From Pedobacter planticolens (lineage in GTDB: Bacteria; Bacteroidota; Bacteroidia; Sphingobacteriales; Sphingobacteriaceae), in the NCBI RefSeq assembly GCF_014172375.1, contig NZ_WNXD01000001.1, forward strand, positions 1,054,001 to 1,118,000: a stretch of 64,000 nucleotides of DNA, read 5' to 3'. This document shows, one piece after another, positions 35,410 through 45,023 of the stretch. Position 1 is the stretch's first letter. The number at the start of each line of letters is the position of its first letter. The position numbers were made by a program, and so were the translations under genes. A model generated the notes under the pieces. That model searched no databases, was not told where the DNA came from, and saw only the letters and a list, made by a program, of their open reading frames with translations.

Positions 35410-36600
35410 ATGGATGCAGATGCGATAATTATTGGTGCTGGAGCTTGCGGATTAATGTGTGCAGTGCAAGCTGGTTTCTTGGGTAAAAAGGTTGTTGTAC
35501 TCGAAAAGAACAGTAAACCAGGTGCTAAAATCTTAATTTCTGGTGGTGGAAGATGTAATTATACCAATCAATGGGCTACTACAGAACAATTTATTTCTGC
35601 TAATCCCCACTTCCTAAAATCGTCTTTTAATCAATGGACAGTTGAAGATACTATTAGCTTTTTTGAAACTTATGGCATTGTAGGAAAAGAAAAAACATTA
35701 GGTCAATTATTTCCTAATGATAAAAATGCGAAGGATGTGGTTGAAATTTTTACATCACTTTGCGAGGAAATGGAGCAAGAAATTTGGTGTAATATTGAAG
35801 TGAAAGATATTGAGCAGACTAGTAATGGTTTCAGCGTAAAATATGCTATAGGCGATAAAATCAAAACTATTTCAGCACCCAAAGTGGTTATTGCAAGTGG
35901 CGGATTACCAATTCCGAAAATGGGTGCAACAGATTTTGCCTTGCGATTTGCTCGTAACAGCGGATTGAAAATTATAGAAACTGCTCCCGCTTTAGTACCC
36001 TTAACCATTACAGGGAAAGACGAAGATTGGTACGCACAACTTTCTGGGAACTCTGTTTTTTGTGAGGTAAGTAATGATGAAATTTCTTTTGAAGAAAATA
36101 TTTTATTTACCCATTGGGGATTAAGCGGTCCGGCTATTTTGCAAATTTCATCATATTGGCGAAGGGGCGAAGTTTTTAATATCAATTTACTGCCAAACCA
36201 AAATATTTTAGAATTAATAGAAGATGAACGTAAAACAAATGGGAAAACGCTGTTGTCAACTTTGTTAAACCGTTTTTACGCTAAGAAATTTACTGATGCT
36301 TTAGGTAAATTTTTGCCTTTAACTAAAACAGTAGCCGATTTAAGTAAAGCTGATATGGAATTAGTTTATCAGACCATTCACGAATTTAAAGTTAAACCAG
36401 CAGGTGATAAAGGTTACGATAAAGCCGAAGTAATGCGTGGTGGAATTGACACGAGTGAAATTTCTTCTAAAACATTAGAATGCAAAAAGATACCTGGTTT
36501 GTATTTTGGCGGCGAATGTATGGATGTAACTGGCTGGTTGGGTGGTTATAACTTTCAATGGGCCTGGGCAAGTGGTTTTGTAATTGCACAGAATATTTGA
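35410..36600 (+). CDS. BaiN/HI0933-family FAD-dependent oxidoreductase
   Basis: The 396-residue flavoprotein has the dinucleotide-binding motif AIIIGAGACGLMCAVQAG (residues 5-22), the FAD motif LEKNSKPGAKILISGGGRCN, and the C-terminal GLYFGGECMDVTGWLGGYNFQWAWASG, which together mark the HI0933/YhiN/BaiN family. Substrates are uncertain; related enzymes reduce bile acid intermediates or oxidise aminoacetone. The gene is single, with its own promoter. Confidence 0.9.
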   Translation: MDADAIIIGAGACGLMCAVQAGFLGKKVVVLEKNSKPGAKILISGGGRCNYTNQWATTEQFISANPHFLKSSFNQWTVEDTISFFETYGIVGKEKTLGQLFPNDKNAKDVVEIFTSLCEEMEQEIWCNIEVKDIEQTSNGFSVKYAIGDKIKTISAPKVVIASGGLPIPKMGATDFALRFARNSGLKIIETAPALVPLTITGKDEDWYAQLSGNSVFCEVSNDEISFEENILFTHWGLSGPAILQISSYWRRGEVFNINLLPNQNILELIEDERKTNGKTLLSTLLNRFYAKKFTDALGKFLPLTKTVADLSKADMELVYQTIHEFKVKPAGDKGYDKAEVMRGGIDTSEISSKTLECKKIPGLYFGGECMDVTGWLGGYNFQWAWASGFVIAQNI

Positions 36601-36663
36601 TTAACTCTTACTGTTTAACAAACTAATGTTTTTTCTCTATCTTATGACTTTCAAGTTAAAAAA

Positions 36664-37410
36664 ATGAATAGAGATTGGAATAATAAAGTTAGATTGATAT
36701 TAATTTTACTATTAGGTTTTAATGGTATTTCTGAAGCACAGTCTGTAAAAAAAGATACTATTCTTTATAACGCAGCACAAAATGCTAAACAATTTTATGT
36801 AAAAGCAATAGGTGAGCAATCTGGTCTATATAACGGTGAAGAATATAATTATTATACTGGTTTAGAGGGAGTTGCTTATTTTAAGAGCAAAGATTTTTAT
36901 AGCGATGGTAAAATAGTATACGATGGTTTTTTATATGAAAAGGTACCATTGTTATATGATTTGTATAAAGACAAAATAATTTCATTGCTCCCAAATGGAT
37001 TTACAAAATATAGTTTTGTGAATGAAAAGGTGAATAGTTTCGATCTTTATAATCATCATTTTATAAGGGTTGATATTAAAGATATGACAAAAGATATTTT
37101 GCTTCAAGGCGGATTTTTTGATCAAATTTATAATGGAAAATGTAAAATTCTTGTTAAACGAACAAAAATTTCGCAAGAAACTATGGGTACACAAACTTTA
37201 AAGAAATACTTTATTAATAAAGACATCTATTATATGGTAAAGGATAACATTTATTCTGCATTTAGTGGTGAAAAAAAACTTTTAACTCTCTTTGGTGATA
37301 GAAAGAAAGAACTGCAACAATATTTAAAAGATAATAAAATCAAGTTTAATAAAGATCCTGAAAATGCCATGATTAAACTGGCAACTTATTATGATAGCTT
37401 ATTTAATTAA
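36664..37410 (+). CDS. Secreted protein of unknown function in a TonB receptor operon
   Basis: The 248-residue product has a signal peptide (cleavage near SEAQS, about residue 26) and a mature domain rich in Tyr, Phe and Lys with motifs such as LYNGEEYNYYTGLEGVAYF and GFLYEKVPLLYDLYKDKII. I do not recognise a catalytic pattern; similar small secreted proteins accompany TonB receptors in Bacteroidota. The next gene begins 1 bp after its stop, so they are co-transcribed and probably co-exported. Confidence 0.7.
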   Translation: MNRDWNNKVRLILILLLGFNGISEAQSVKKDTILYNAAQNAKQFYVKAIGEQSGLYNGEEYNYYTGLEGVAYFKSKDFYSDGKIVYDGFLYEKVPLLYDLYKDKIISLLPNGFTKYSFVNEKVNSFDLYNHHFIRVDIKDMTKDILLQGGFFDQIYNGKCKILVKRTKISQETMGTQTLKKYFINKDIYYMVKDNIYSAFSGEKKLLTLFGDRKKELQQYLKDNKIKFNKDPENAMIKLATYYDSLFN

Positions 37411-37411
37411 A

Positions 37412-40186
37412 ATGACAAAAATTAAACTACTATATTTTATATTTTTCCTGTTTTGCTGTCAATCAATTTATGCTCAAAAAGTATCTGATCCATTTATAAC
37501 GGTTGATTTTAAAAATGCTACTGTGAATGAGTTTGTAACAGCACTAGAAAGTAAGAGTAGTTATCATTTCTATTATGATTCTACTATAATGGATAGTTTG
37601 CGAATTACATTTAAGGCAGATCAAAAAAACTTGATCTATATCTTAGAGGGATCATTAAAGAATACAAATTATTATTATGCTATCGGTCAGAATTCTAGTG
37701 TTTTCTTAACTAAGAACGAACCACTTAAAACCGATCTGGCTATTTTATATTTCAATCAGACACCAGACAACAAAGCAACTGATTCACTTTTTAAAACCGA
37801 AACGGCTTTAACGAATGAGAATAAAGCAAATACAGCAGCTACCACAGAAAATAAAATTTATGAAATAGGAATTAAAACAAATGAAATCAAATCAGGTATG
37901 GCAACTATAGCCGGCTACCTTCGCAATTTTAAAACTGGAGAACCTATTTATGGAGCTAGTATTTTATCAATGAATTCAAAAATCGGGACATTTTCTGACC
38001 GCGTTGGCTTTTATTCACTCACATTGCCCAAAGGTAACAACACCTTACAAATCAAGGCTGTAAACCTAGGTGAAACCAGAAGACAGCTTGTTATTTATAA
38101 TGATGGGAAATTTAATATAGATTTAAAAGAAAAGATTGTAACACTTAAAACAGTTCAAATTTCTTCGCAAAAAAATAACAATCTTAAAAGTGTTGAAATG
38201 GGTGTAAATAAGCTTGATATTAAAAGTATTAAACAAGTTCCATCGGTTTTTGGTGAGCCAGATATTCTAAGGGTGGTTTTAACACTTCCAGGTGTCCAAT
38301 CTGTTGGCGAGGCAAGTACAGGCTTTAATGTAAGAGGGGGTGCAGCTGATCAAAATCTTATTCTATTAGATGAATCTACTATTTATAATCCTTCACATTT
38401 TTTTGGTTTTTTCTCCGCCTTCAATCCAGAAATAGTTGATAATGTAGAACTATACAAAAGTTCAATTCCTGAAAAATTTGGTGGAAGACTGTCATCAGTT
38501 TTAGAAGTAACAAATAGAGAAGGTAACAAAAAGAAGTATACTGGATCAGCTGGGATTGGTTTAATTACTAGTCGACTAAATATTGAGGGTCCGATTGACA
38601 GCAATAAAACTTCATTCATTTTAGGCGCTCGTACTACTTACTCAAATTGGTTATTAAAACTGCTTCCAAAAGATTATAAAAATAGTAGTGCATCATTTAC
38701 GGATATAAATTTAGGAATAAGCCACCAGATCAATGAGAAAAACAGTATTATATTCTCAGGCTATTATAGTACAGATCGGTTTAAGTTAAATTCTGATACT
38801 GCTTATTCTTATGGAAATAAAAATGCTTCTATAAAATGGAAACATATTTTTAATCCTAAACTAACAGGAAGTTTGGTTGCTGGTTTTGATAAGTATAACT
38901 ACAATATCAAAAGTGAAAATAATGAAGTAAATGCATATAATCTAAGTTTTGATATTGGACAAACAAACTTGAAAGCAGATTTCAACTATTTATTGAATGA
39001 TAAACATACCGTAAATTTTGGGCTTTCATCAATTTATTATACACTTCATCCTGGTGAATTTTTGCCTGTTGGAGAGAAATCATTAATAAAACCAGACGTT
39101 GTACCAACAGAACAAGCATTAGAAAGTGCAGTTTATGTTGGCGATAAATTTGATATCACAAAAGAGCTATCAATTAGTGGTGGACTTAGATATTCACTTT
39201 TCAATTTCTTAGGGCCATATGATGTTCGAACATATGTTGAAGGTCAACCAAAAACTGAAAACACATTGGTTTCAACTGAAAGTTTTGGTAGAAATAAAGT
39301 GATTAAGACTTACCATGGACCAGAAATCAGACTCTCAGCAAGATACAATGTATCTAATAGTTTCTCTGTTAAAGCAGCGTTTAATACATTGAGACAGTAC
39401 ATTCACCTTATTTCTAATACCACAGCAATTTCTCCAACGGATATTTATAAACTGAGCGACCCAAATATTAAACCACAATTTGGGAATCAGATTTCATTGG
39501 GGCTTTATAAAAACTTCAGTGATAATGCTATAGAAACATCAGTTGAGGTGTATTATAAAAAGATAAAGGATTATCTAGATTACAAAAGTGGAGCGAGTTT
39601 AGTACTTAATCATCATATAGAAACAGATGTAATTAATACAAAAGGTAAAGCTTACGGAGTTGAGTTTTTTGTTCGTAAGAATGTTGGAAATTTGAATGGA
39701 TGGATGAGTTATGCCTATTCACGTACTCTACTTAAGGATGATGACATCACTTCTATTGAAAAGATTAATGCTGGCAATTATTATGCTGCGAATTTTGATA
39801 AGCCACATGCCTTTAACTTTATTGGTAATTATCGCATTTCACATCGCGTAAGTTTTTCTCTAAACCTTACTTACAGTACTGGTCGTCCAATTACGTTGCC
39901 CATCTCAAAATATTATTATGCTGGTGCGCAAAGAGTATATTATTCTGATAGAAATGCTTATCGTATTCCTGATTATTTTCGATCGGATATTTCCTTCAAT
40001 ATTGAAGGAAATCATAAACTCAAACAACTTACACATGGTTCTTGGACTGCTGGTATATATAATATTACTGGAAGAAAAAATGCTTTCTCAACTTATTTTA
40101 CAGAACAAGCAGGTGTAATTAAAGGGTATAAGCTATCTATTTTTGCTACCGTGCTACCATTTGTTAACTACAATATCAAATTTTAA
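37412..40186 (+). CDS. TonB-dependent receptor with STN and regulatory-like domains
   Basis: I start at the ATG at 37412 (924 residues), since the 37391 start overlaps the previous gene. The order is signal peptide (YAQK), STN secretin/TonB short N-terminal domain (FKNATVNEFVTALESKSSYHFYYD), a linker, a carboxypeptidase-regulatory-like domain (IAGYLRNFKTGEPIYGAS), a plug (LPGVQSVGEASTGFNVRGG), and a 22-stranded beta-barrel ending in YNIKF, where the final Phe suits outer-membrane insertion. It should import a substrate across the outer membrane with TonB energy. The STN domain often signals to an anti-sigma factor, but no FecI/FecR genes are here. The ligand is unknown. Confidence 0.88.
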   Translation: MTKIKLLYFIFFLFCCQSIYAQKVSDPFITVDFKNATVNEFVTALESKSSYHFYYDSTIMDSLRITFKADQKNLIYILEGSLKNTNYYYAIGQNSSVFLTKNEPLKTDLAILYFNQTPDNKATDSLFKTETALTNENKANTAATTENKIYEIGIKTNEIKSGMATIAGYLRNFKTGEPIYGASILSMNSKIGTFSDRVGFYSLTLPKGNNTLQIKAVNLGETRRQLVIYNDGKFNIDLKEKIVTLKTVQISSQKNNNLKSVEMGVNKLDIKSIKQVPSVFGEPDILRVVLTLPGVQSVGEASTGFNVRGGAADQNLILLDESTIYNPSHFFGFFSAFNPEIVDNVELYKSSIPEKFGGRLSSVLEVTNREGNKKKYTGSAGIGLITSRLNIEGPIDSNKTSFILGARTTYSNWLLKLLPKDYKNSSASFTDINLGISHQINEKNSIIFSGYYSTDRFKLNSDTAYSYGNKNASIKWKHIFNPKLTGSLVAGFDKYNYNIKSENNEVNAYNLSFDIGQTNLKADFNYLLNDKHTVNFGLSSIYYTLHPGEFLPVGEKSLIKPDVVPTEQALESAVYVGDKFDITKELSISGGLRYSLFNFLGPYDVRTYVEGQPKTENTLVSTESFGRNKVIKTYHGPEIRLSARYNVSNSFSVKAAFNTLRQYIHLISNTTAISPTDIYKLSDPNIKPQFGNQISLGLYKNFSDNAIETSVEVYYKKIKDYLDYKSGASLVLNHHIETDVINTKGKAYGVEFFVRKNVGNLNGWMSYAYSRTLLKDDDITSIEKINAGNYYAANFDKPHAFNFIGNYRISHRVSFSLNLTYSTGRPITLPISKYYYAGAQRVYYSDRNAYRIPDYFRSDISFNIEGNHKLKQLTHGSWTAGIYNITGRKNAFSTYFTEQAGVIKGYKLSIFATVLPFVNYNIKF

Positions 40187-40190
40187 TAAA

Positions 40191-41351
40191 GTGAAACAGT
40201 TTAAAGTTATATATATTGTTATTATAGCATTGATTATCACATCATGTAAAGAACCTTATGCGCCTAATTTGACCAAAACCAATAACAATCTTTTAGTCAT
40301 CGAAGGTTTTATCAATACTGGAGCAGACTCTACGCTCATTAATTTGAGTAAAACTGTTTTGGTTGATAATAAAAATACGGCAAGTCCAGAATTAAACGCT
40401 ACAGTAACAGTAGAAAGTGATGCTAATAATACTTATTTATTGAAAGATATTGGTAAAGGACTATATGTCTCTGCTGGACTAAATTTAGATAATTCTAAAA
40501 AATATCGTTTGAGAATTAAAACATCAAAAGGAACGGTTTATATTTCAGATTTTGTGGAACCAAAAGTAGCTCCGCCAATTGATGATGTAGTTTGGGATAT
40601 AAAAGATGATGGAGTACAGATTTATGTGAACACGCATGACAATACAAATAATAGTAAATATTATCGTTGGGAATATAATGATACATGGGAATTTCAGGCA
40701 GAATACTATTCTATGTATATTTCAAATGGGAAAGATGTGGTAGATCGGAATCAATTAACAGATAATATTTTTACCTGTTGGGCGGGCGGAAAATCAAGTA
40801 ATGTACTTATTGGTTCATCAATTAAATCAGAGAAGGATATCATTCATAAAAGTCCACTTACCTTTATTCCAACAGATGCAGAAAAAATATCTGTTAAGTA
40901 TAGTATTTTGGTAAAACAAATGGTGCTCACAAAAGATGCATATGATTTTTGGGAAAGACTTAAAAAAAATACCGAGAACTTAGGGTCTATATTCGATGCT
41001 CAACCCTCTCAACTTACAGGAAATGTTCATAATGCTGCAGATCTGAGTGAACCTGTGATAGGCTATATAGGTGCAGGAACAACTCAAACAAAACGAATTT
41101 TTATAGCAAAAAATAAACTACCAAGTTGGACTAGAAAATATCCTTATGCATGTTATCCTTTGGATTCAATTTTTATTATTAGTCCAAAAACTGGCTCGAG
41201 GGATGAAGACAAATTCTTTCATACCAAAATAATGGTGCCAATTGAAGAGATAAAGATAAATAATGTAATTGTTGCTCATAAGGGTACAACTAAAGAATGT
41301 GGAGATTGCACTATAAGGGGCGTTAATAAAAGGCCTACATTTTGGGATTAA
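40191..41351 (+). CDS. DUF4249 lipoprotein, copy 1
   Basis: I start at the GTG at 40191 (386 residues), which gives a clean lipoprotein signal ending IITSCKEPYAP, directly after the receptor. The longer frame from 40143 runs back into the receptor. The DUF4249 pattern includes FINTGADSTLINLSKTV, VTVESDANNTYLL, LDNSKKYRLRIKTSKG and a Cys-rich end GDCTIRGVNKRPTFW. It is likely anchored at the outer membrane beside the receptor and may bind its ligand. The next gene is a close paralogue. Confidence 0.85.
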   Translation: MKQFKVIYIVIIALIITSCKEPYAPNLTKTNNNLLVIEGFINTGADSTLINLSKTVLVDNKNTASPELNATVTVESDANNTYLLKDIGKGLYVSAGLNLDNSKKYRLRIKTSKGTVYISDFVEPKVAPPIDDVVWDIKDDGVQIYVNTHDNTNNSKYYRWEYNDTWEFQAEYYSMYISNGKDVVDRNQLTDNIFTCWAGGKSSNVLIGSSIKSEKDIIHKSPLTFIPTDAEKISVKYSILVKQMVLTKDAYDFWERLKKNTENLGSIFDAQPSQLTGNVHNAADLSEPVIGYIGAGTTQTKRIFIAKNKLPSWTRKYPYACYPLDSIFIISPKTGSRDEDKFFHTKIMVPIEEIKINNVIVAHKGTTKECGDCTIRGVNKRPTFWD

Positions 41352-41392
41352 CAGTAGGTGTATAAGTTGGTAGAGAAATAAATGTTTAAGTT

Positions 41393-42535
41393 ATGAAGAA
41401 ATTTAAAAATGTATATTTATTGATTTTATGCCTAGCATTTTTTGCTTGCAAAGAGCCTTATGCGCCTACGGTTACAACCATAAATCATAATTTTTTAATA
41501 ATAGAAGGATTTATCAATACAGGCGCAGATTCTACAATTATTAATTTAAGTAGAAGTGTTTTAGTTGATAATAAAAACACGGCAAACCCAGAGTTGAATG
41601 CTACTGTAACAGTAGAAAGTGATGCAAATAATAGTTATACATTAAATAACTTGGGAAAAGGTGTATATGCTTCTGCAGGACTAAATTTAGATAATTCTAA
41701 AAAATATCGTTTAAGAATTAAAACATCAAAAGGAGTTACTTATTTGTCTGACTTTGTAGAATCTAAAATATCTCCAGTAATTGATGCTGTTGGTTTTGAT
41801 GTCAAAGACGATGGTATCCAAGTTCATGTAAATACACATGATGATAGTAACAACAGCAAATATTTTCGTTGGGAATATAAAGACACTTGGCAATTTAATT
41901 CGGATTATTATTCTGTTTTGTCGTATAATGGGATAAAGGGTCCGGGTTTTCAAGATCGTTTGTATCCTGACGAAAACATAGCTACCTGTTGGACAACTAA
42001 ATCATCAAATAATATATTATTAGGGTCAACCTTGAAATTGGAAAAGGATGTGATTAATAAGGCTCCATTAACTTTTATCGAATCGAGTTCAGAAAAAATA
42101 TCAGTAAGGTATAGCATTTTGGTTAAACAGTATGTAATTACTAAAGAAGCATTTGAATTTTGGGAAAAACTAAAGAAAAACACAGAAAATTTAGGTTCTA
42201 TCTTTGATACACAACCTTCTGAATTAAGAGGGAATGTATATAATGTTGCAGATAGGAATGAACCAGTCGTAGGATTTATTGGAGCAGGAGTAACTCAAAC
42301 CAAACGCTTTTTTATTAATAAGAAAGAACTGCCAAACTGGGCACTCAAATACCCTTATAAATGTGCTGAACTTGATACCTTAAATAATTTCTTTGCAACT
42401 AAGGCAATGCAAACTGGGCTTAAAACTCCACTTGCATTTGTGCTTGTAGATGGCGTCACGTATATTTTATTGGTAGACAAAGAATGTGGAGACTGTACTA
42501 TAAGAGGTGTAAATAGAAAACCAAGTTTTTGGTAA
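41393..42535 (+). CDS. DUF4249 lipoprotein, copy 2
   Basis: The 380-residue lipoprotein (lipobox FFACKEPYAP) is a tandem paralogue of the preceding gene, with long near-identical stretches, for example FINTGADST, VLVDNKNTA, ELNATVTVESDANN and LDNSKKYRLRIKTSKG, and the same ending GDCTIRGVNRKPSFW. The copies differ mostly in the region around residues 170-200 and near the C terminus, which may be where ligand preference lies. It is in the receptor operon. Confidence 0.85.
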   Translation: MKKFKNVYLLILCLAFFACKEPYAPTVTTINHNFLIIEGFINTGADSTIINLSRSVLVDNKNTANPELNATVTVESDANNSYTLNNLGKGVYASAGLNLDNSKKYRLRIKTSKGVTYLSDFVESKISPVIDAVGFDVKDDGIQVHVNTHDDSNNSKYFRWEYKDTWQFNSDYYSVLSYNGIKGPGFQDRLYPDENIATCWTTKSSNNILLGSTLKLEKDVINKAPLTFIESSSEKISVRYSILVKQYVITKEAFEFWEKLKKNTENLGSIFDTQPSELRGNVYNVADRNEPVVGFIGAGVTQTKRFFINKKELPNWALKYPYKCAELDTLNNFFATKAMQTGLKTPLAFVLVDGVTYILLVDKECGDCTIRGVNRKPSFW

Positions 42536-42541
42536 AATTAA

Positions 42542-44914
42542 ATGAATAATATGTATAAGATTTACGTCAAATCACTTTTAATATTTCTTGTGTTGGCTTG
42601 TTCAACTCGTCTTAATGCGCAGGTATTACCCAAAGTACAACAGGCATTTACTACCTACAATGAAGATCGGTTTAAAGAAAAGATTTTTGTTCATACGGAT
42701 AAGGATTCTTATTTGGCTGGAGAGCTGATTTGGTTTAAAGCCTATAGTTTAAATGCAAGCAATAATCAAACTGTAGCTTTTAGCAATGTGCTGTATGTAG
42801 ATGTACTTGATCAGGCAAATAATTTTATACTGCAGGCAAAAATTGAGTTAAATAATGGTAGCGGAAATGGATCATTTTATATTCCAAAAACGGTAATAAG
42901 TGGGGCATATAAGTTGAGGGCTTATACTAATTGGCTGAAAAATTTTGGTACAGAAAGCTTCTTCGAAAAACAATTAAACTTTGTAAATCTTACAGAAAAA
43001 TATGAAAATGTTAAGAATAAACCTGTAGCGTATGATATTCAATTTTTCCCTGAAGGAGGTGATTTAGTTGAAGGTCTTACAAGTAGAGTAGCCTTTAAGG
43101 TTACAGGGAAAGATGGAAAAGGTACAAATTTGAATGGCGTAATTGTTAATGAAAAAAATGATACTGTTGCTCGTTTCAGCACTTTAAAATTTGGAATGGG
43201 CAGCTTTACTTTTAAACCAATAATTAACCATAATTACAAAGTTGTAGCAACTTCTATTGAAAAAGAGATTTTAATAAAAGAATTGCCAAGAGCTAAGAAA
43301 AAAGGTTATAGCATGAATGTAAGTGTTGCTGACGATGATATAAGTGTAAAGGTAACTACCAATCTAGCAGTTAATGATGCTTATTTGTTTATTCATAATA
43401 ATAAACAGGTAACACTAGCAGAAAAAATGGTAATCGGTAATGGAAAGGCAGAATTTAAGCTCAAGAAGAATAGTTTAAAAGACGGTGTTTCTAGTTTTAC
43501 AATTTTTGATGGTAACGGTTTGCCCATTTGTGAGCGATTGTTCTTTAAAAAACCAACTCAAAAACTATTAATTGAAGCAGTAACTGATCAAAAAAGCTAC
43601 ACTTCTCGTAAAAATGTTAAAGTTAATTTATTAACTAAAAATGAAAAGGGCCAACTAGAAAGAGGTGATTTTTCGGTATCTGTTTACAAATTAGATTCGT
43701 TAAATAAAACTCCAAAGGCAGACATTGTTAATTACGTTTGGCTCGAATCTGAGTTAAAAGGTGACATAGAATCACCTGATTATTATTTTTCAACTGATAA
43801 TGAGGGGGCTAATGAAGCACTAGATAATTTGATGCTTACACAAGGGTGGCGTCATTTTAAATGGGACGAAGTATTAACTCAACAAAAACCTTCATTTAAA
43901 TTTTTACCAGAGCTAAATGGACATCTTATCAACGGCACAACAACATTAAATGGCAATTTAGTTAGTCAGAAAGTTATATACATGGGTATTCCCGGTAAAA
44001 ATTATCAATTTTATGCAACAAAAAGTGATTCTACAGGTAATTTTCTTGTCAATACAAAAAAGTTGTTTGGAGCAAACGAACTAGTACTGCAGAATGGTAA
44101 TGAACTTGATTCCAATGTTCAAATTAAAATTTTAAGCCCTTTTTTAGAACAGTTTTCAAAGAAGAAATATTCAACTGATGAAATTAATTCATCAATGATA
44201 AGGGCATTACAAGAAAATAGCCTTACAGTAGAGGTTCAAAATACTTTTATATCTAGTAAATTGAAACAGTACTTTAGCCCAAATGTAGATAGTGCCTTAT
44301 TTTATGGTAGCGCTTATAAAACCTATAAATTAGATGATTATACACGTTTTCCAACAATGGATGAAGTTTTAAGGGAATATGTTGCAGAAGTTGGTGTTTT
44401 GAAGCGACAAAAAAGATCGCATATTAAAATGATTAGCGAATATGATTTTTTAAATGAAGATCCTTTAGTTTTATTAGATGGTGTACCATATGTGAATATG
44501 GATTTAGTGATGGCCTTTGATCCTCTTAAAATTGAAAAATTAGAAGTTGTTCGCAATAGATATTTCCTGGGAGGCATTCCTTTTGAAGGAATTCTTAATT
44601 TTACTACTGCTAAAGGAGATTTGGGTGGGCAAAGATTGGATCCACATTCAATAGTACTTGATTATGAAGGGATGGAGCTACAACGTGAATTTTATCAGCC
44701 TGTTTATGATACAAAACTACAAATGGAAAGCCGAATTCCTGATTTTAGGAGTGTTTTATATTGGTCGCCAGAAATTAAATTTGATGAAAAAAGTAAAGCA
44801 CAGTTGAATTTTTATACATCAGATCAATTGGGGTCTTATATAGGGATAATTCAAGGTATTAGTAAAAATGGGGTGCCTGGTAGTAGATACTTTACTTTTG
44901 AAGTTACAAAATAA
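42542..44914 (+). CDS. MG2-type secreted protein with receptor-plug-like domain
   Basis: The 790-residue product has a signal peptide (LNAQ) and an alpha-2-macroglobulin MG2-like domain with the signature KIFVHTDKDSYLAGELIWFK, common in Bacteroidota, followed by further beta domains. In its C-terminal part DPLVLLDGVPYVNMDLVMAFDPLKI resembles a TonB receptor plug, but no barrel follows. An initial ATG at 42542 or 42551 is possible. It closes the receptor operon and may act as an adaptor on the outer membrane; this is inference. Confidence 0.75.
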   Translation: MNNMYKIYVKSLLIFLVLACSTRLNAQVLPKVQQAFTTYNEDRFKEKIFVHTDKDSYLAGELIWFKAYSLNASNNQTVAFSNVLYVDVLDQANNFILQAKIELNNGSGNGSFYIPKTVISGAYKLRAYTNWLKNFGTESFFEKQLNFVNLTEKYENVKNKPVAYDIQFFPEGGDLVEGLTSRVAFKVTGKDGKGTNLNGVIVNEKNDTVARFSTLKFGMGSFTFKPIINHNYKVVATSIEKEILIKELPRAKKKGYSMNVSVADDDISVKVTTNLAVNDAYLFIHNNKQVTLAEKMVIGNGKAEFKLKKNSLKDGVSSFTIFDGNGLPICERLFFKKPTQKLLIEAVTDQKSYTSRKNVKVNLLTKNEKGQLERGDFSVSVYKLDSLNKTPKADIVNYVWLESELKGDIESPDYYFSTDNEGANEALDNLMLTQGWRHFKWDEVLTQQKPSFKFLPELNGHLINGTTTLNGNLVSQKVIYMGIPGKNYQFYATKSDSTGNFLVNTKKLFGANELVLQNGNELDSNVQIKILSPFLEQFSKKKYSTDEINSSMIRALQENSLTVEVQNTFISSKLKQYFSPNVDSALFYGSAYKTYKLDDYTRFPTMDEVLREYVAEVGVLKRQKRSHIKMISEYDFLNEDPLVLLDGVPYVNMDLVMAFDPLKIEKLEVVRNRYFLGGIPFEGILNFTTAKGDLGGQRLDPHSIVLDYEGMELQREFYQPVYDTKLQMESRIPDFRSVLYWSPEIKFDEKSKAQLNFYTSDQLGSYIGIIQGISKNGVPGSRYFTFEVTK

Positions 44915-45023
44915 TAAAGCAAATAAGAATAAATTAGTTTAGGGCATTTCTCTTTTTATTGAATGAATTAATTAATGAGAATTAAAGCTTTATATTCATT
45001 TACTTTGCAGGAAATCTTTATAG

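Noticed and set aside
40143..40190. 16-residue N-terminal extension of the first DUF4249 protein
   Set aside because: It overlaps the receptor gene and hides the lipoprotein signal; the GTG at 40191 gives a proper lipobox.
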